64,000 bases of DNA from Bacteroidales bacterium (GCA_017554305.1 JAFZIN010000007.1:62001-126000), one strand, 5' to 3'. Counted from the first letter of the stretch, positions 44,214 through 53,935 are shown. Made by a program: numbers and translations. Notes: generated by a model from the sequence alone, not told the origin.

Positions 44214-46076
44214 ATGAAAAGTTTTAAATTTATTTGGGCTGCAGTGATTCTGTCACTGGCAGTCTCCTGCTCGGGCGATGGAGGAAGTCTCTCAGATATG
44301 GGAGATCCCGGCAGTGACCCGGTTCCAGGCGGCGGCTCAGGCAGCGGCTCATCCGGCTTCACAAGCGGAGGTTCATCTTCTCCTACCACTCTTCTTTTTG
44401 CATCAAACGCACTCACAACTTTTGACGTAGCGCTCAACACATCAGCGCTTTCTGAGAGCGAGACCGTTCCTACGGACGATGAGGATTACGTGGAGAATTC
44501 TGAGTTCTCCAACACCATTGAGATTGCCTTCTCAGGCAACAGTGCAACCGTAACCGGCTCAGCATCTGGAGTTGAGATTACTCAAAACGGAGCTAAGGTT
44601 ACTGTAAACTCAACTGCAAAAAAAGTTGCATACGTTCTAAGTGGCACATCCACAGACGGACAGTTTAAAATTTACAGTGAGAAGAAGTTCAAACTCACGC
44701 TTAACTCACTCACGTTGAGCAACACAGACGGAGCACCTATTAACATTCAGAGCGGCAAGCGCGCCTTTGTTGTTCTCACGGGAACCAACACTCTTACAGA
44801 CGGTTCTTCATATACTACTCCAACTGGAGAAGACCAGAAGGGCTGCCTCTTCAGTGAAGGGCAGATGATATTCAGCGGCAGCGGAACGCTCAACGTAACA
44901 AGCAATTACAAGCACGGCATCTGTTCAGATGATTATCTCAGATTCCGTCCCGGCAATGTAATCAACGTTACAACTGCCAAGGGCAACGGTCTTAAGGCCA
45001 ATGACGGAGTTTACATTGAGGGCGGAGTGCTTAACGTAAGTGTTAGCGGAACAGCAAAGAAGGGTATCTCAAGTGACTCACTTGTAGTTGTTAACGGAGG
45101 ACGCACAACCATTCTTACAAGCGGCGGAGGAGAGTGGGATTCAAGTGAGAATGACGTTACTGCGGCTGCGGGAATTAAAGCAGATGATATCTTTAAGATG
45201 ACCGGTGGAGAACTCCTTATTAAGAGCACCGGAGTTGGCGGAAAAGGAATCAGTACAGATTTGGACGCAACAGTTTCCGGCGGAACAATAAAGATTATAA
45301 CCACCGGAAAGAAGTATGAGTATGGCAGTTATGACTCCTCTCCAAAGGGCATCAAGGCAGACGGAAACCTTACAATATGCGGCGGAACCGTTATGGTAAG
45401 AGCAACGGGTGGAGAAGGAAGTGAAGGTATAGAGAGCAAGGCTGTAATGAATCTATCGGGAGGAAATATATTATCATACTGCTATGACGATGCATTCAAC
45501 GCTAAGAATCAGATTGTTATCTCAGGTGGAAATATTTACGCCTATTCCACAAACAATGATGCAATAGACTCCAACGGAACGCTCACAATATCCGGAGGTA
45601 ATGTAATAGCCTCAGGTTCAACCGCTCCGGAAGACGGATTTGACTGTGACCAGAACACCTTCACAATAAGCGGCGGCGTTCTCATTGGATTGGGAGGCGG
45701 AACTTCCACACCTGCAACAACAAGCAGCCAGGCCTCACTCATCTACGGCAATGCAAACCTTACCGCAAACACCTACGTGGCACTGGTTAACGCTAGCGGA
45801 AGCAACGTTATCTCATTCAAGGTACCGCGCACATACTCAGGAGCTTGCATGCTTATCTCCGCTCCGGGCATGAGTAAAGGCAGCACCTACACGCTCAAGT
45901 CTGCAGTAACCGTATCCGGCGGAACAGACTTTATGGGACTCAACTCTGACGGAACCATAACCAACGGCAGCACAGTCTCTTCCATTAGTCTATCCAGCCA
46001 GGTTACAACTATCAACTACAGCGGAGGCGGACCTGGCGGAGGCGGAGGAGTTCCTCCGGGCGGCGGACGTCCATAA
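44214..46076 (+). CDS. Lipoprotein with DUF4353 (carbohydrate-binding-type) repeats
   Basis: 620 aa. Lipobox AVSC (Cys19), then a Gly/Ser/Pro-rich spacer (~22-55). The body is a repetitive beta-helix-like region with units such as GIKADDIFKMTGG, GIKADGNLTICGG, GIESKAVMNLSGG, AIDSNGTLTISGG, characteristic of DUF4353 proteins annotated as carbohydrate-binding. It ends in a Gly/Pro tail (GGPGGGGGVPPGGGRP). Likely surface-exposed. The promoter is unclear; the 298-bp gap upstream holds element C, the nqr terminator and an ATCGCGAT word at 44133. Confidence 0.83.
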   Translation: MKSFKFIWAAVILSLAVSCSGDGGSLSDMGDPGSDPVPGGGSGSGSSGFTSGGSSSPTTLLFASNALTTFDVALNTSALSESETVPTDDEDYVENSEFSNTIEIAFSGNSATVTGSASGVEITQNGAKVTVNSTAKKVAYVLSGTSTDGQFKIYSEKKFKLTLNSLTLSNTDGAPINIQSGKRAFVVLTGTNTLTDGSSYTTPTGEDQKGCLFSEGQMIFSGSGTLNVTSNYKHGICSDDYLRFRPGNVINVTTAKGNGLKANDGVYIEGGVLNVSVSGTAKKGISSDSLVVVNGGRTTILTSGGGEWDSSENDVTAAAGIKADDIFKMTGGELLIKSTGVGGKGISTDLDATVSGGTIKIITTGKKYEYGSYDSSPKGIKADGNLTICGGTVMVRATGGEGSEGIESKAVMNLSGGNILSYCYDDAFNAKNQIVISGGNIYAYSTNNDAIDSNGTLTISGGNVIASGSTAPEDGFDCDQNTFTISGGVLIGLGGGTSTPATTSSQASLIYGNANLTANTYVALVNASGSNVISFKVPRTYSGACMLISAPGMSKGSTYTLKSAVTVSGGTDFMGLNSDGTITNGSTVSSISLSSQVTTINYSGGGPGGGGGVPPGGGRP

Positions 46077-46083
46077 GGGGATG

Positions 46084-46129
46084 GCCCAAACCAAAATGTT
46101 TGAATTGGGCAAAAAATTCCTTATCTTTG
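46084..46129 (+). promoter_or_regulatory. glnA promoter with overlapping inverted repeat
   Basis: TTG (46100-46102), 19-base spacer, TATCTTTG (46122-46129). An inverted repeat GCCCAA-N15-TTGGGC (46084-46110) straddles the -33 site and could be an operator. The leader is ~73 bases. Confidence 0.65.
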
Positions 46130-46207
46130 AAAGGTTGTTTGCAAAATCTTGTTAAAGATTGAAACGGCAAGCAGCCTTTTACTTTAATCATTTAAGATAT
46201 TATTGTT

Positions 46208-47713
46208 ATGAATAACGTCATAAGCATGAACCCGAATAGGATTGTCTCCTTCCTTCAGAAGAGGCCGTCCGATTTCACAAAGAAAGATATCATAGAGTTC
46301 ATTAAGACTGAGAGGATTCAGATGGTGAACTTTATGTACCCTGCCGGAGACGGCAGACTTAAGACCCTCAACTTTGTAATAAGTGATGAGGAGTACCTCA
46401 ACACCATTCTCTCCTGCGGAGAAAGAGTAGACGGTTCCTCACTGTTCAAGTTTATAGAGGCTTCAAGTTCAGACCTTTACGTAATACCTAGATTCAGTAC
46501 CGCATTCATAGATCCGTTTGCAGAGATTCCAACCGTTACCATGCTCTGCTCATTCTTCAACAAAGACGGAGAACCGCTGGAATCTGCACCGGACCAGACA
46601 CTCCGCAAAGCCTGCAAGAGTTTTAAAGAGAAGACGGGCTGTGAGTTTATGGCAATGGGAGAGCTTGAATACTACGTAATTGCAGAGGATGAGAAACTCT
46701 TCCCAGCAACAGACCAGAGAGGTTACCATGAGAGCGGTCCGTTTGCAAAGTTCAACCAGTTCCGCACCCAGTGCATGCACTACATTGCGCAGGCAGGCGG
46801 TCAGATTAAGTACGGCCACTCAGAGGTTGGCAACTTCACGCTCAACGGAAAAATCTACGAGCAGAATGAGATTGAGTTCCTCCCTACAAACGCAGAAGAT
46901 GCTGCAGATCAGCTCACTCTGGCAAAGTGGATTATCCGCAACCTTGGTCACAAGTTGGGCTATGACGTAACCTTTGCACCAAAGATTACATCAGGCAAAG
47001 CCGGCAGCGGACTCCACATTCACATGAAGATTAGCAAAGACGGCAAGAGCCAGATGATAGAAAACGGAGTACTCAGCCCTACCGCCCGCAAAGCCATTGC
47101 AGGAATGATGGTTCTTGCTCCTTCAATTACCGCATTCGGAAACAAAGTTCCTACATCATACTTCCGCTTAGTTCCTCACCAGGAGGCACCTACAAACGTT
47201 TGCTGGGGAGACCGCAACCGTTCCGTACTGGTAAGAGTTCCTCTGGGATGGACAGCCGGCGGAGATATGTCCTGCATTGCCAACCCACTGGAGAAACCTT
47301 CCGGTATAGACACCACACAGAAGCAGACCGTGGAGATGCGTTCACCGGATGGCAGCGCAGACGTATATCAGTTAATAGCAGCACTTTGCGTAGCCTGCAG
47401 AATTGGTATAGAGATGGGAGACGAGGCACTTAAGATTGCAGAGGAGAAGTATGTAAACGTTAATATTCACGATGCCGAACACGCAGACAAAGTGGCTCAC
47501 CTTGAGCAACTGCCTGATAGCTGCCAGGCCAGTGCAGACTGCCTTGCAAAACAGAGAGAGTACTATGAGAGAGAAGGCGTATTCTCTCCAAATATGATAG
47601 ACGGAATCATCTCACAGTTAAAATCTTACAGAGACGGTTCACTCCGCAGAGAGATTGAAAACCGCCCTCAGGAGATGTTGCAGATGGTTAAACGTTACTT
47701 CCATTGCGGATAA
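46208..47713 (+). CDS. glnA: Glutamine synthetase (type I-like)
   Basis: 501 aa. It makes glutamine from glutamate and ammonia with ATP. Motifs: PAGDGRLKTLNFV (beta-grasp), MGELEYYV, GHSEVGNF and NEIEF (metal ligands), SGLHIHM, SYFRLVPHQEAP and EMRSPDGSADVYQLIAAL. Shorter than type III (~730 aa). The later glutamate region reads QKQTVEMRS instead of the common RRIEFRS, a divergent type I branch. Likely nitrogen-controlled from its own promoter. Confidence 0.93.
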   Translation: MNNVISMNPNRIVSFLQKRPSDFTKKDIIEFIKTERIQMVNFMYPAGDGRLKTLNFVISDEEYLNTILSCGERVDGSSLFKFIEASSSDLYVIPRFSTAFIDPFAEIPTVTMLCSFFNKDGEPLESAPDQTLRKACKSFKEKTGCEFMAMGELEYYVIAEDEKLFPATDQRGYHESGPFAKFNQFRTQCMHYIAQAGGQIKYGHSEVGNFTLNGKIYEQNEIEFLPTNAEDAADQLTLAKWIIRNLGHKLGYDVTFAPKITSGKAGSGLHIHMKISKDGKSQMIENGVLSPTARKAIAGMMVLAPSITAFGNKVPTSYFRLVPHQEAPTNVCWGDRNRSVLVRVPLGWTAGGDMSCIANPLEKPSGIDTTQKQTVEMRSPDGSADVYQLIAALCVACRIGIEMGDEALKIAEEKYVNVNIHDAEHADKVAHLEQLPDSCQASADCLAKQREYYEREGVFSPNMIDGIISQLKSYRDGSLRREIENRPQEMLQMVKRYFHCG

Positions 47714-47716
47714 CGC

Positions 47717-47746
47717 TTGCCGTTAAGGCATAATTGCTTAACTTTG
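47717..47746 (+). promoter_or_regulatory. Promoter of the C1B peptidase gene
   Basis: TTG (47717-47719), 19-base spacer, TAACTTTG (47739-47746). It sits immediately after the glnA stop, so the peptidase can be expressed independently. Confidence 0.6.
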
Positions 47747-47777
47747 GCTTACAAGCAGAAAAAACAACAAATAAAAT

Positions 47778-49190
47778 ATGAAAAGATTAATCCTTTTTTC
47801 AATGGCACTCCTCTCAGTTTCTGCACTTATGGCTCAGACTCTTGGAGAGAAACAACTTAAAGAGCTAAAAGACAGCTTTGTAAATGACAGTTATGCTAAA
47901 ACAATCCACAACATTGTAGTAGCAAACAAAGGCCTCAAAGGCCTGGCATACGATGCTTCAGTGGCTCAGAATGCAGATGACTTCTTCAAGTACAACACTG
48001 ATGTTAAAGGAATTACAGACCAGAAGAGTTCCGGCCGCTGCTGGATGTTCACCTCAATGAACTTCCTCCGTCCTGCAGTTATGAAGAAATACAACATTAA
48101 GAGTTTTGATTTCTCACACAACTACAGCTTCTTCTGGGATATGCTGGAAAAGAGCAACCTCTTCCTGGAGGCAGTAATCAACACCGCCTCTAAACCGTTC
48201 GGAGAGAGAGCAGTAGACAACCTCTTCCAGAATCCTATCGGAGACGGCGGAGTGTGGAACCTCTTCCTGAATATTGGAGATAAATACGGCGTTGTTCCGG
48301 CAGAAATTATGCCTGAAACAGAGCACTCCAACAACACAAGCCAGATGAACGCTCTCCTTAAGGAGATACTCAGAAAAGGCGGCTATGAGGTCCGTGAACT
48401 CTATGAGAAAATGAGGTATGAGAATTACAGCGGAGAGATGGGAGACTTCTATCAGAGAGCTCAGAAGATTAAGATGAGAACCCTTAAGGACGTTTACAGA
48501 GTTCTTGCAATCTGCCTTGGCGAACCACCTACAGAGTTTACCTGGAAGTTCAGAGATGCAGACGGAAAGGTACAGAGCGTAAAGACCACGCCTATAGAGT
48601 TTTACAAAGGCATAGTTCCAGCAGATTACAATGCGGATGATTATGTGATGATAATGAACGACCCTACCCGCGAGTACTACAAAATTTATGAGATTGACCT
48701 GTACCGCAACACATACGAGGGCGTTAACTGGAAATACCTCAACCTTCCTAACGAGGACATTAAAGAGGCAGCACTCGCTTCCATTAAGAACGGCGAGCCA
48801 ATGTATGCTTCCTGTGATGTTGGAAAACAGTCAAATACAGCATCCGGCGTAGGTTACCTTGATCCTGGAATGTATAATCTGGGACAACTCTTTGGAGTAG
48901 ATCTCACAATGGATAAGAAGGCCAGAATCCTCACACGCCAGAGCGGCTCATCACACGCAATGCTTATAGTTGCCTGTGATACAGATGATAACGATATTCC
49001 AACCAAGTGGAAGTTTGAAAACAGCTGGGGCCCGAATGCCGGCAAGGGCGGTTACCTCATCTTCACAGACAAGTGGTTTGACGAATACATGTTCCGTATG
49101 GTAATCAACCGCAAGTACCTGGGAAAGAAGGCCCTCAAAGCCCTCGGTCAGAAACCTGTAATGCTCCCTGCCTGGGACTACATGTTCTAA
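47778..49190 (+). CDS. pepC: C1B aminopeptidase C (bleomycin-hydrolase type), exported
   Basis: 470 aa with a signal peptide (MKRLILFSMALLSVSALMAQ), unlike the cytoplasmic PepC of Gram-positives. Papain-type catalytic residues: Cys88 in QKSSGRCWMF, His in SGSSHAMLIVAC and Asn in KFENSWGPNAG. The C-terminal end (WDYMF) is short, as needed for the self-capping exopeptidase. It trims short peptides, probably in the periplasm. A strong terminator follows. Confidence 0.94.
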   Translation: MKRLILFSMALLSVSALMAQTLGEKQLKELKDSFVNDSYAKTIHNIVVANKGLKGLAYDASVAQNADDFFKYNTDVKGITDQKSSGRCWMFTSMNFLRPAVMKKYNIKSFDFSHNYSFFWDMLEKSNLFLEAVINTASKPFGERAVDNLFQNPIGDGGVWNLFLNIGDKYGVVPAEIMPETEHSNNTSQMNALLKEILRKGGYEVRELYEKMRYENYSGEMGDFYQRAQKIKMRTLKDVYRVLAICLGEPPTEFTWKFRDADGKVQSVKTTPIEFYKGIVPADYNADDYVMIMNDPTREYYKIYEIDLYRNTYEGVNWKYLNLPNEDIKEAALASIKNGEPMYASCDVGKQSNTASGVGYLDPGMYNLGQLFGVDLTMDKKARILTRQSGSSHAMLIVACDTDDNDIPTKWKFENSWGPNAGKGGYLIFTDKWFDEYMFRMVINRKYLGKKALKALGQKPVMLPAWDYMF

Positions 49191-49248
49191 CCATCCGCTC
49201 GGAGTTGCACGCCAACTCCCGGCCACACAGCTCGTTATACGCACAAAG

Positions 49249-49276
49249 GGATGGCTATTTTTAGCCATCCTTTTTC
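49249..49276 (+). terminator. Intrinsic terminator of pepC
   Basis: Perfect stem GGATGGCTA/TAGCCATCC (49249-49257 with 49262-49270), TTTT loop and T-tract. A small hairpin GGAGTTG-CACG-CCAACTCC lies before it at 49201. Confidence 0.92.
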
Positions 49277-49295
49277 TTTAATCATTTTGAATTGC

Positions 49296-51122
49296 TTATT
49301 GAATACTTTTTCTAATTCTTCGTTCTTGCGGATAAAGATTGTTGCAACGGTTACCCAGGTTGTTGACAAACCCAAGGCCCAGACCCTTATAACAAAGCAA
49401 AACGTACCCCTGCTTCCAACTAGGATGCGGGGTTATGTTTTCTCTTGCCAGAAAACGCAGCGCCACTGCCCTATCTACCTCAGCAGCAGTAAACTGCAAA
49501 GAAGCCCTCAGCTCTTCAAACTTTATCTCAAAACCACAATTTCCCTCCGCGATAGTTTTATCTTTCATCCCCTCCTGCAGAGCATTTTGCAACTCCGTGC
49601 TCAGCGCAAAGTCTGCATCCGGTATCACTTTGCCCCCCTTCACCGTTCCCACTCTGCACCCTATCATCTTTACGTACGAGAAGGAAGAACCATTCGCGCA
49701 ATCCTGTGACTTTCCGCTCTTTATAGGATTACTGTTTGCTGTTCCTTCAATAGCCTCAGCAATAGTTATCATCCTCTCCGCCACATCTGAAGGCATCATA
49801 TAAATAGTCTCTTCTGCCTTATTAAAGAAGAAAGACTTACTTTCCTCCCCAATCTCTCTATTCACACAATTCTCTCTATTATCCTTACTATCACAACCCT
49901 CTACATTCTTAAAATCCTCATTATTTCTCTGATTATCAATTATTTTAACCTTTAGTTCTCTAAAAGATTTTTGATTTTTGGAAGTTCTTTTTGAGATGCG
50001 GTTATCTTTGGCGTTGTTGCAGTTGCCTTGAGCGCTGCCAACCGATGCGGCCGCGGAGCGCTTCCTCAGTACTGCAAAGAACTGCCCCTCTCCCATAACG
50101 CTGCCCAATGCAAACTGGTAACCGAAATCCAGCTTAAGCAATCCCGGCACTTCTGCAAGAACCTTATCTACAGGCACATACTCTGCACCAAGTTCCTCTA
50201 TGATGTAACGGACATTATCTGTATTTTCTTTGTGGTTGTATGTGCAGGTGGAGTAAACAAGAAGCCCACCCTCCTTAAGAGCCGGCCAAATATCAGAGAT
50301 AATGGAACGCTGCCTTACGGCGCACTCCTCAACAGTTCGTAAACTCCAGTCATTCAGAGCATCAGAACTGCGCATAAACATTCCCTCTCCGGAGCAGGGA
50401 ACATCTGCAAGTATAACGTCAAAAAGCCCCTCCAAACGGCCAAGGTTCTTAGGATCTCTGTTGGTTGCAATTAAGCGTGAAACACCCCATTTTGCAAGGT
50501 TATCCGTAAGAGCAGGTATGCGCTTAGGAACCGCCTCATTTGAAAGAATAATGCGCCCTTCCTTTGCAAAGAGAGATAAAAGATGAGTGCTCTTTCCTCC
50601 GGGAGCCGCACATAAATCCAGCAGCACACCGCTCTCTCCCAAAGCGGAATCTATCTCATCTGCAATAAGGTACGGAAACATACTAGATGAATCCTGCACA
50701 TAATACGCTCCCGCATGGAAGGAAGGATCCAGTGTAAAGTCCGGCCTCTCAGCCAGTTTGAACGCCCCCTTGCACCACAGCTCCACTGCACCATCCAACA
50801 CCTCCAAAGCGCATTTTTCCTCAGAAACACTCTTTACATCAGCAACTGTCTTTTCATCAGAACTAGAACTTGATGAAAGAAAATTATTTATTGGAAATAC
50901 TTTTTTAAAAGGATTAATCCTTATTGTGGGCGCAGGCTCAGTTGTCTGCAAACCATCCCCTTGCGAAGGCGCAGTGTTGCCAACTGATGCAGGCTCTCCT
51001 AACGCCCCTTGCAACTCGGAAGGCAGCCGCTCCGCCTCCGTCCCCTGCAACGCACAAAGCAGCCGCTCTGCCGCATCCTCAGGCAGAGACTCCCTTACAA
51101 GATTGCAGAAATCTGCATTCAT
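49296..51122 (-). CDS. RsmF/NOL1-NOP2-Sun family RNA (cytosine-5) methyltransferase with insertions
   Basis: 608 aa, longer than usual (~460-480). SAM loop LLDLCAAPGGKSTHLLSL (~167-184). Catalytic cysteines Cys243 (DVPCSGEGMF) and Cys293 (STCTYN). The C-terminal part has the PUA-like RsmF end (HPSWKQGYVLLCYKGLGLGFV). Two low-complexity insertions explain the extra length: ~28-105 (Ala/Ser/Pro-rich with SSSSSSDE) and ~355-435 (Asn/Lys-rich, from AT-rich DNA). It forms m5C in rRNA or tRNA. Four-base overlap with the AraC gene. Confidence 0.88.
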   Translation of the reverse strand: MNADFCNLVRESLPEDAAERLLCALQGTEAERLPSELQGALGEPASVGNTAPSQGDGLQTTEPAPTIRINPFKKVFPINNFLSSSSSSDEKTVADVKSVSEEKCALEVLDGAVELWCKGAFKLAERPDFTLDPSFHAGAYYVQDSSSMFPYLIADEIDSALGESGVLLDLCAAPGGKSTHLLSLFAKEGRIILSNEAVPKRIPALTDNLAKWGVSRLIATNRDPKNLGRLEGLFDVILADVPCSGEGMFMRSSDALNDWSLRTVEECAVRQRSIISDIWPALKEGGLLVYSTCTYNHKENTDNVRYIIEELGAEYVPVDKVLAEVPGLLKLDFGYQFALGSVMGEGQFFAVLRKRSAAASVGSAQGNCNNAKDNRISKRTSKNQKSFRELKVKIIDNQRNNEDFKNVEGCDSKDNRENCVNREIGEESKSFFFNKAEETIYMMPSDVAERMITIAEAIEGTANSNPIKSGKSQDCANGSSFSYVKMIGCRVGTVKGGKVIPDADFALSTELQNALQEGMKDKTIAEGNCGFEIKFEELRASLQFTAAEVDRAVALRFLARENITPHPSWKQGYVLLCYKGLGLGFVNNLGNRCNNLYPQERRIRKSIQ

Positions 51123-51994
51123 CTGCTGCGGAATTTTTTTGGAGAAACACCCTCCATCCTGCTAAAGTACTTACCAAAGAAAGATTGGCTTGAAAAGCCC
51201 AACTCAAAGGCTATCTGCTTAATTGTAAGGTTAGTAGAAGAGAGCAAAGAACGGGCCTCCAGCATAACGTACTGGTCTATCCAGTAAGAGGCCGTCTTGC
51301 CGCTAAGTTCCTTTGTAAGCAGAGAAAGGTATTTTGTGGAAATGCAAAGCCGCTTGGCGTATGGCGCTATAGTCTTGTCTGTCTTGTAGTTATCCTTAAC
51401 CAACGCAAGAAAATCTCTAAAGAGGCGCTCCTTGCCGCTAAGAGCAACATCCGGTATATGGTTCTCATCCAGCATTCTATACGCCTCATACACAACAGCC
51501 ATTGCAATGTGGCGTATAATCTCACGCCTGTAAGGAGTATCCTTCATCTCTGCCTTGCGGCTCAGAATATCTATGTACTCCTGCAAAACGGTTAGGTTGC
51601 TCTCCGTAAGATTGAGCACCGGATTACCCTTCAGATAGAGTATGAAGGTAAGATGGCTTATCTGCGGAAGCATCTCATTTGCAAAGCCTTTGGAGGCCAG
51701 AATGTAAAGGGCCCTGTAATCTTCACTCACGCTGTGCACGGTGAAAATCTGGTCCGGCATTATTACAAGAACCTGATTGCGTGAAATTTTGTGAAGGGTT
51801 AAATCAATGGAGATTTCCAAGACACCGCTTAGGCAGACAACCACCACTCCCGCTCCGCAATGGAACGGTTTTCCGTGTTCGGTTTTGAGAATGGTTATCT
51901 CATTGCCAATGGCAAAGTCCTTCTCTACAAAGGAGATACCCTCAGAGCCGGATACGTCTTTTAGCTCAAGTCTTGGAATCTCATTTTTATACAT
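51119..51994 (-). CDS. AraC-family transcriptional regulator
   Basis: 291 aa. N-terminal cupin-like sensing domain (~25-130, GAGVVVVCLSGVLEISIDL), linker, and C-terminal double HTH (~190-289: YAKRLCISTKYLSLLTKELSGKTASYWIDQY ... IKQIAFELGFSSQSFFGKYFSRMEGVSPKKF, split by a short helix). It overlaps its neighbours by 8 and 4 bases, an odd place for a regulator, so it is co-transcribed with pyrE. The target is unknown. Confidence 0.92.
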   Translation of the reverse strand: MYKNEIPRLELKDVSGSEGISFVEKDFAIGNEITILKTEHGKPFHCGAGVVVVCLSGVLEISIDLTLHKISRNQVLVIMPDQIFTVHSVSEDYRALYILASKGFANEMLPQISHLTFILYLKGNPVLNLTESNLTVLQEYIDILSRKAEMKDTPYRREIIRHIAMAVVYEAYRMLDENHIPDVALSGKERLFRDFLALVKDNYKTDKTIAPYAKRLCISTKYLSLLTKELSGKTASYWIDQYVMLEARSLLSSTNLTIKQIAFELGFSSQSFFGKYFSRMEGVSPKKFRSR

Positions 51995-52397
51995 AGGAAC
52001 CCAGATTATCAGAAATCTTATCTACCAATTCCTGTATCTTACGCCCCATCAGCTGTTTAGTAAAGAAGTTCATCTGAGCCTCAACAGCAATCTTCATCTT
52101 GCTTGCATTAACTCCGTTGTCTGCAAGGTTAAAAACAAGAGAGAAATCCATAGGAAACCCCTCCGGCTTCATCACCACTCTGGAGTAAGGTATGCGCTCT
52201 ACTACCTTAAGAGTGAGGTTCATACCGTTGTACTCACCAGATACGCTGTCCTTTGTAAGAACAACCTTATCTCTGTACTCCGCAGGGATTCTCTCCTTAA
52301 AGAGAGTCAGATCAGAGAAGTTGTTAAACAGCGCGTATGACGGCGCCTGAATATCAACCTCTTTGCCTTCAAAAGTCTCTAACATATTACACGCCAA
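51987..52397 (-). CDS. SRPBCC-fold (START-like) small protein
   Basis: 136 aa. Pattern (YALFNNFSDLTLFKERIP ... SVSGEYNGMNLTLKVVERIP ... INASKMKIAVEAQMNFFTKQLMGRKIQELVDKIS) fits the SRPBCC/polyketide-cyclase-like fold that binds hydrophobic ligands. It regularly sits beside pyrE in Bacteroidales. Overlaps pyrE by 11 bases. Ligand unknown. Confidence 0.78.
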   Translation of the reverse strand: MACNMLETFEGKEVDIQAPSYALFNNFSDLTLFKERIPAEYRDKVVLTKDSVSGEYNGMNLTLKVVERIPYSRVVMKPEGFPMDFSLVFNLADNGVNASKMKIAVEAQMNFFTKQLMGRKIQELVDKISDNLGSYV

Positions 52398-53028
52398 CGC
52401 CCTTCCAGGTAGAAGGATTCATCCTCCACTCCTTAAGGACCTCTAAATATTTCTTATCTATATAATTCTCATTTACAGCCTCTTCCAGCAAACTATCATA
52501 CTGGCAGAGAGTGTGGAGCTCTATGTTTGCATACTCAAACTCCCTTCTTGAGAGAGGGAAGTTGTATGAGAAAATTGCAACCATTCCCAAGATAACGGCG
52601 TCTGCCTTACGCAAAGCGCTGCAGCAGGAGAGAGAACTTGCACCCGTGGAAATCAAATCCTCCACAACCACAACGCGAGTATTACGCTCAATTGTACCCT
52701 CAACCTGAGACTGAGTGCCATGATCTTTTGGTTTAGGTCTGACGTAAACGAACGGTTTACCCAAAGCCTCTGCCACCATAACGCCCCACGCAATTGCACC
52801 GGTAGCAACGCCGGCAATCATATCAACATCCTTAAAATTATTCTTTATAACCTCCACAAAAGCCTCAGTAACACGCTTACGCTCAGCCGGATATGTGAGC
52901 AGTTTGCGGTTATCGCAATAAATTGGAGATTTCCATCCGGATGCCCAGGTAAAAGGATTTTCAGCATCCAGTTTAACAGCTTTTACACTAAGCAGCTGCT
53001 GTGCTATAATCTTTTCTACGTTTTCCAT
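52387..53028 (-). CDS. pyrE: Orotate phosphoribosyltransferase
   Basis: 213 aa from ATG 53028 (MENVEKIIAQQLLS). The frame extends upstream to 53067, but a -7 box TATCTTTG at 53085-53078 puts the transcript start near 53073, only a few bases before that codon, and family proteins begin at the later Met. PRPP-binding motif VVVVEDLISTGAS; FVYVRPKPKDHGTQ is the lid. It makes OMP from orotate and PRPP in pyrimidine synthesis. First gene of pyrE-SRPBCC-araC-rsmF. Confidence 0.95.
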   Translation of the reverse strand: MENVEKIIAQQLLSVKAVKLDAENPFTWASGWKSPIYCDNRKLLTYPAERKRVTEAFVEVIKNNFKDVDMIAGVATGAIAWGVMVAEALGKPFVYVRPKPKDHGTQSQVEGTIERNTRVVVVEDLISTGASSLSCCSALRKADAVILGMVAIFSYNFPLSRREFEYANIELHTLCQYDSLLEEAVNENYIDKKYLEVLKEWRMNPSTWKGVGV

Positions 53029-53094
53029 AATTCCCACTATTCTAACGTCTAACTTTCTTTCTATCAATCAATCCTTACAAAGATAAGAAATAGA

Positions 53095-53125
53095 TTGAAC
53101 AATCTGCTCTTTTTAACTATTTTTG
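53095..53125 (+). promoter_or_regulatory. Promoter of the Nudix gene
   Basis: TTG (53095-53097), 20-base spacer, TATTTTTG (53118-53125). The over-represented word CTCCGCGAT (53126-53134) lies exactly at the predicted transcript start. A minus-strand -7 box for pyrE (53085-53078) lies in the same gap. Confidence 0.6.
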
Positions 53126-53161
53126 CTCCGCGATAGGTTCACTCACAGAACCTTTTTTAAA

Positions 53162-53779
53162 ATGCAGAGGATATACTTTAAAAACAGAACTCTCACTATA
53201 TGCACGGAAGAGGAACTTAACACTCTTCCACAAGACGTGATGCTGCTGCATCCCTCTGAAGGATACCAACTTTCAGAGATTCCATTTATGATGGAAAAGA
53301 ACCCCTCCATCCGTAATCTTGTAATTGTGGCGGAAAACACGCCGGAGCAGGAACTCTTTAACCAGATTTTTGCAAAGGTGCACCAGATTAACGCCGGCGG
53401 AGGGCTTATAACCAACAACTTAGGAGACAGCCTTATGATTTACCGCAACGGCATCTGGGATCTTCCAAAAGGAAAGCAGGAGCCGGGAGAAGATATCATT
53501 GTAACCGCACACAGAGAGGTCTTGGAGGAGGTAGGCATAGATGCAGAGCCTCTGGAGTTCATCTGCACCACCCACCACACCTACCGTCTTGAAGGAGAGC
53601 CCTTTGTAAAGAGCACCTCATGGTATCTGATGAAGGCGGAGGGAAGGCCTGAGGCCACCCCGCAAACAGAGGAGGGAATTGAAAAGTGCGAATGGGTTAC
53701 GACCGATGACCTTGATTACCGTTTGGCCAACACCTACGGCTCCATCCTTGAGGTCTTCACCAAGGCCCAGAAATCCTAA
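53162..53779 (+). CDS. Nudix hydrolase
   Basis: 205 aa from ATG 53162 (MQRIYFKNRTL); the longer frame from 53123 would use TTG inside the promoter. Nudix box GKQEPGE-N7-REVLEEVGI at about residues 115-138 matches GX5EX7REUXEEXGU. An N-terminal ~95-residue domain precedes it. It cleaves nucleoside diphosphate derivatives; the substrate is open. It is divergent from pyrE, a common Bacteroidales neighbourhood. Confidence 0.92.
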   Translation: MQRIYFKNRTLTICTEEELNTLPQDVMLLHPSEGYQLSEIPFMMEKNPSIRNLVIVAENTPEQELFNQIFAKVHQINAGGGLITNNLGDSLMIYRNGIWDLPKGKQEPGEDIIVTAHREVLEEVGIDAEPLEFICTTHHTYRLEGEPFVKSTSWYLMKAEGRPEATPQTEEGIEKCEWVTTDDLDYRLANTYGSILEVFTKAQKS

Positions 53780-53827
53780 CGCCCGCCCGCGTGCAGAATT
53801 TCCAATCCCCACCCTCACGAAAAAGCT

Positions 53828-53935
53828 CGTGCAACGTAATCTGTTGTAAATCAATCAATTATCAACTTGCCTGGTATCGTTTTTATGGAGAGCCAATTGC
53901 CTATATGGCTGATTGTCAATGCTTAACGTTGCACG
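53828..53935 (+). repeat. 108-bp element with terminal inverted repeats, copy 2
   Basis: Begins CGTGCAACGT and ends AACGTTGCACG; inner blocks match copy 1 (34933-35040) in order. It lies between the convergent Nudix and lolA genes. No target-site duplication is clear. Confidence 0.75.

Noticed and set aside
53123..53161. TTG start for the Nudix gene
   Set aside because: It lies inside the promoter -7 box and adds non-family residues.
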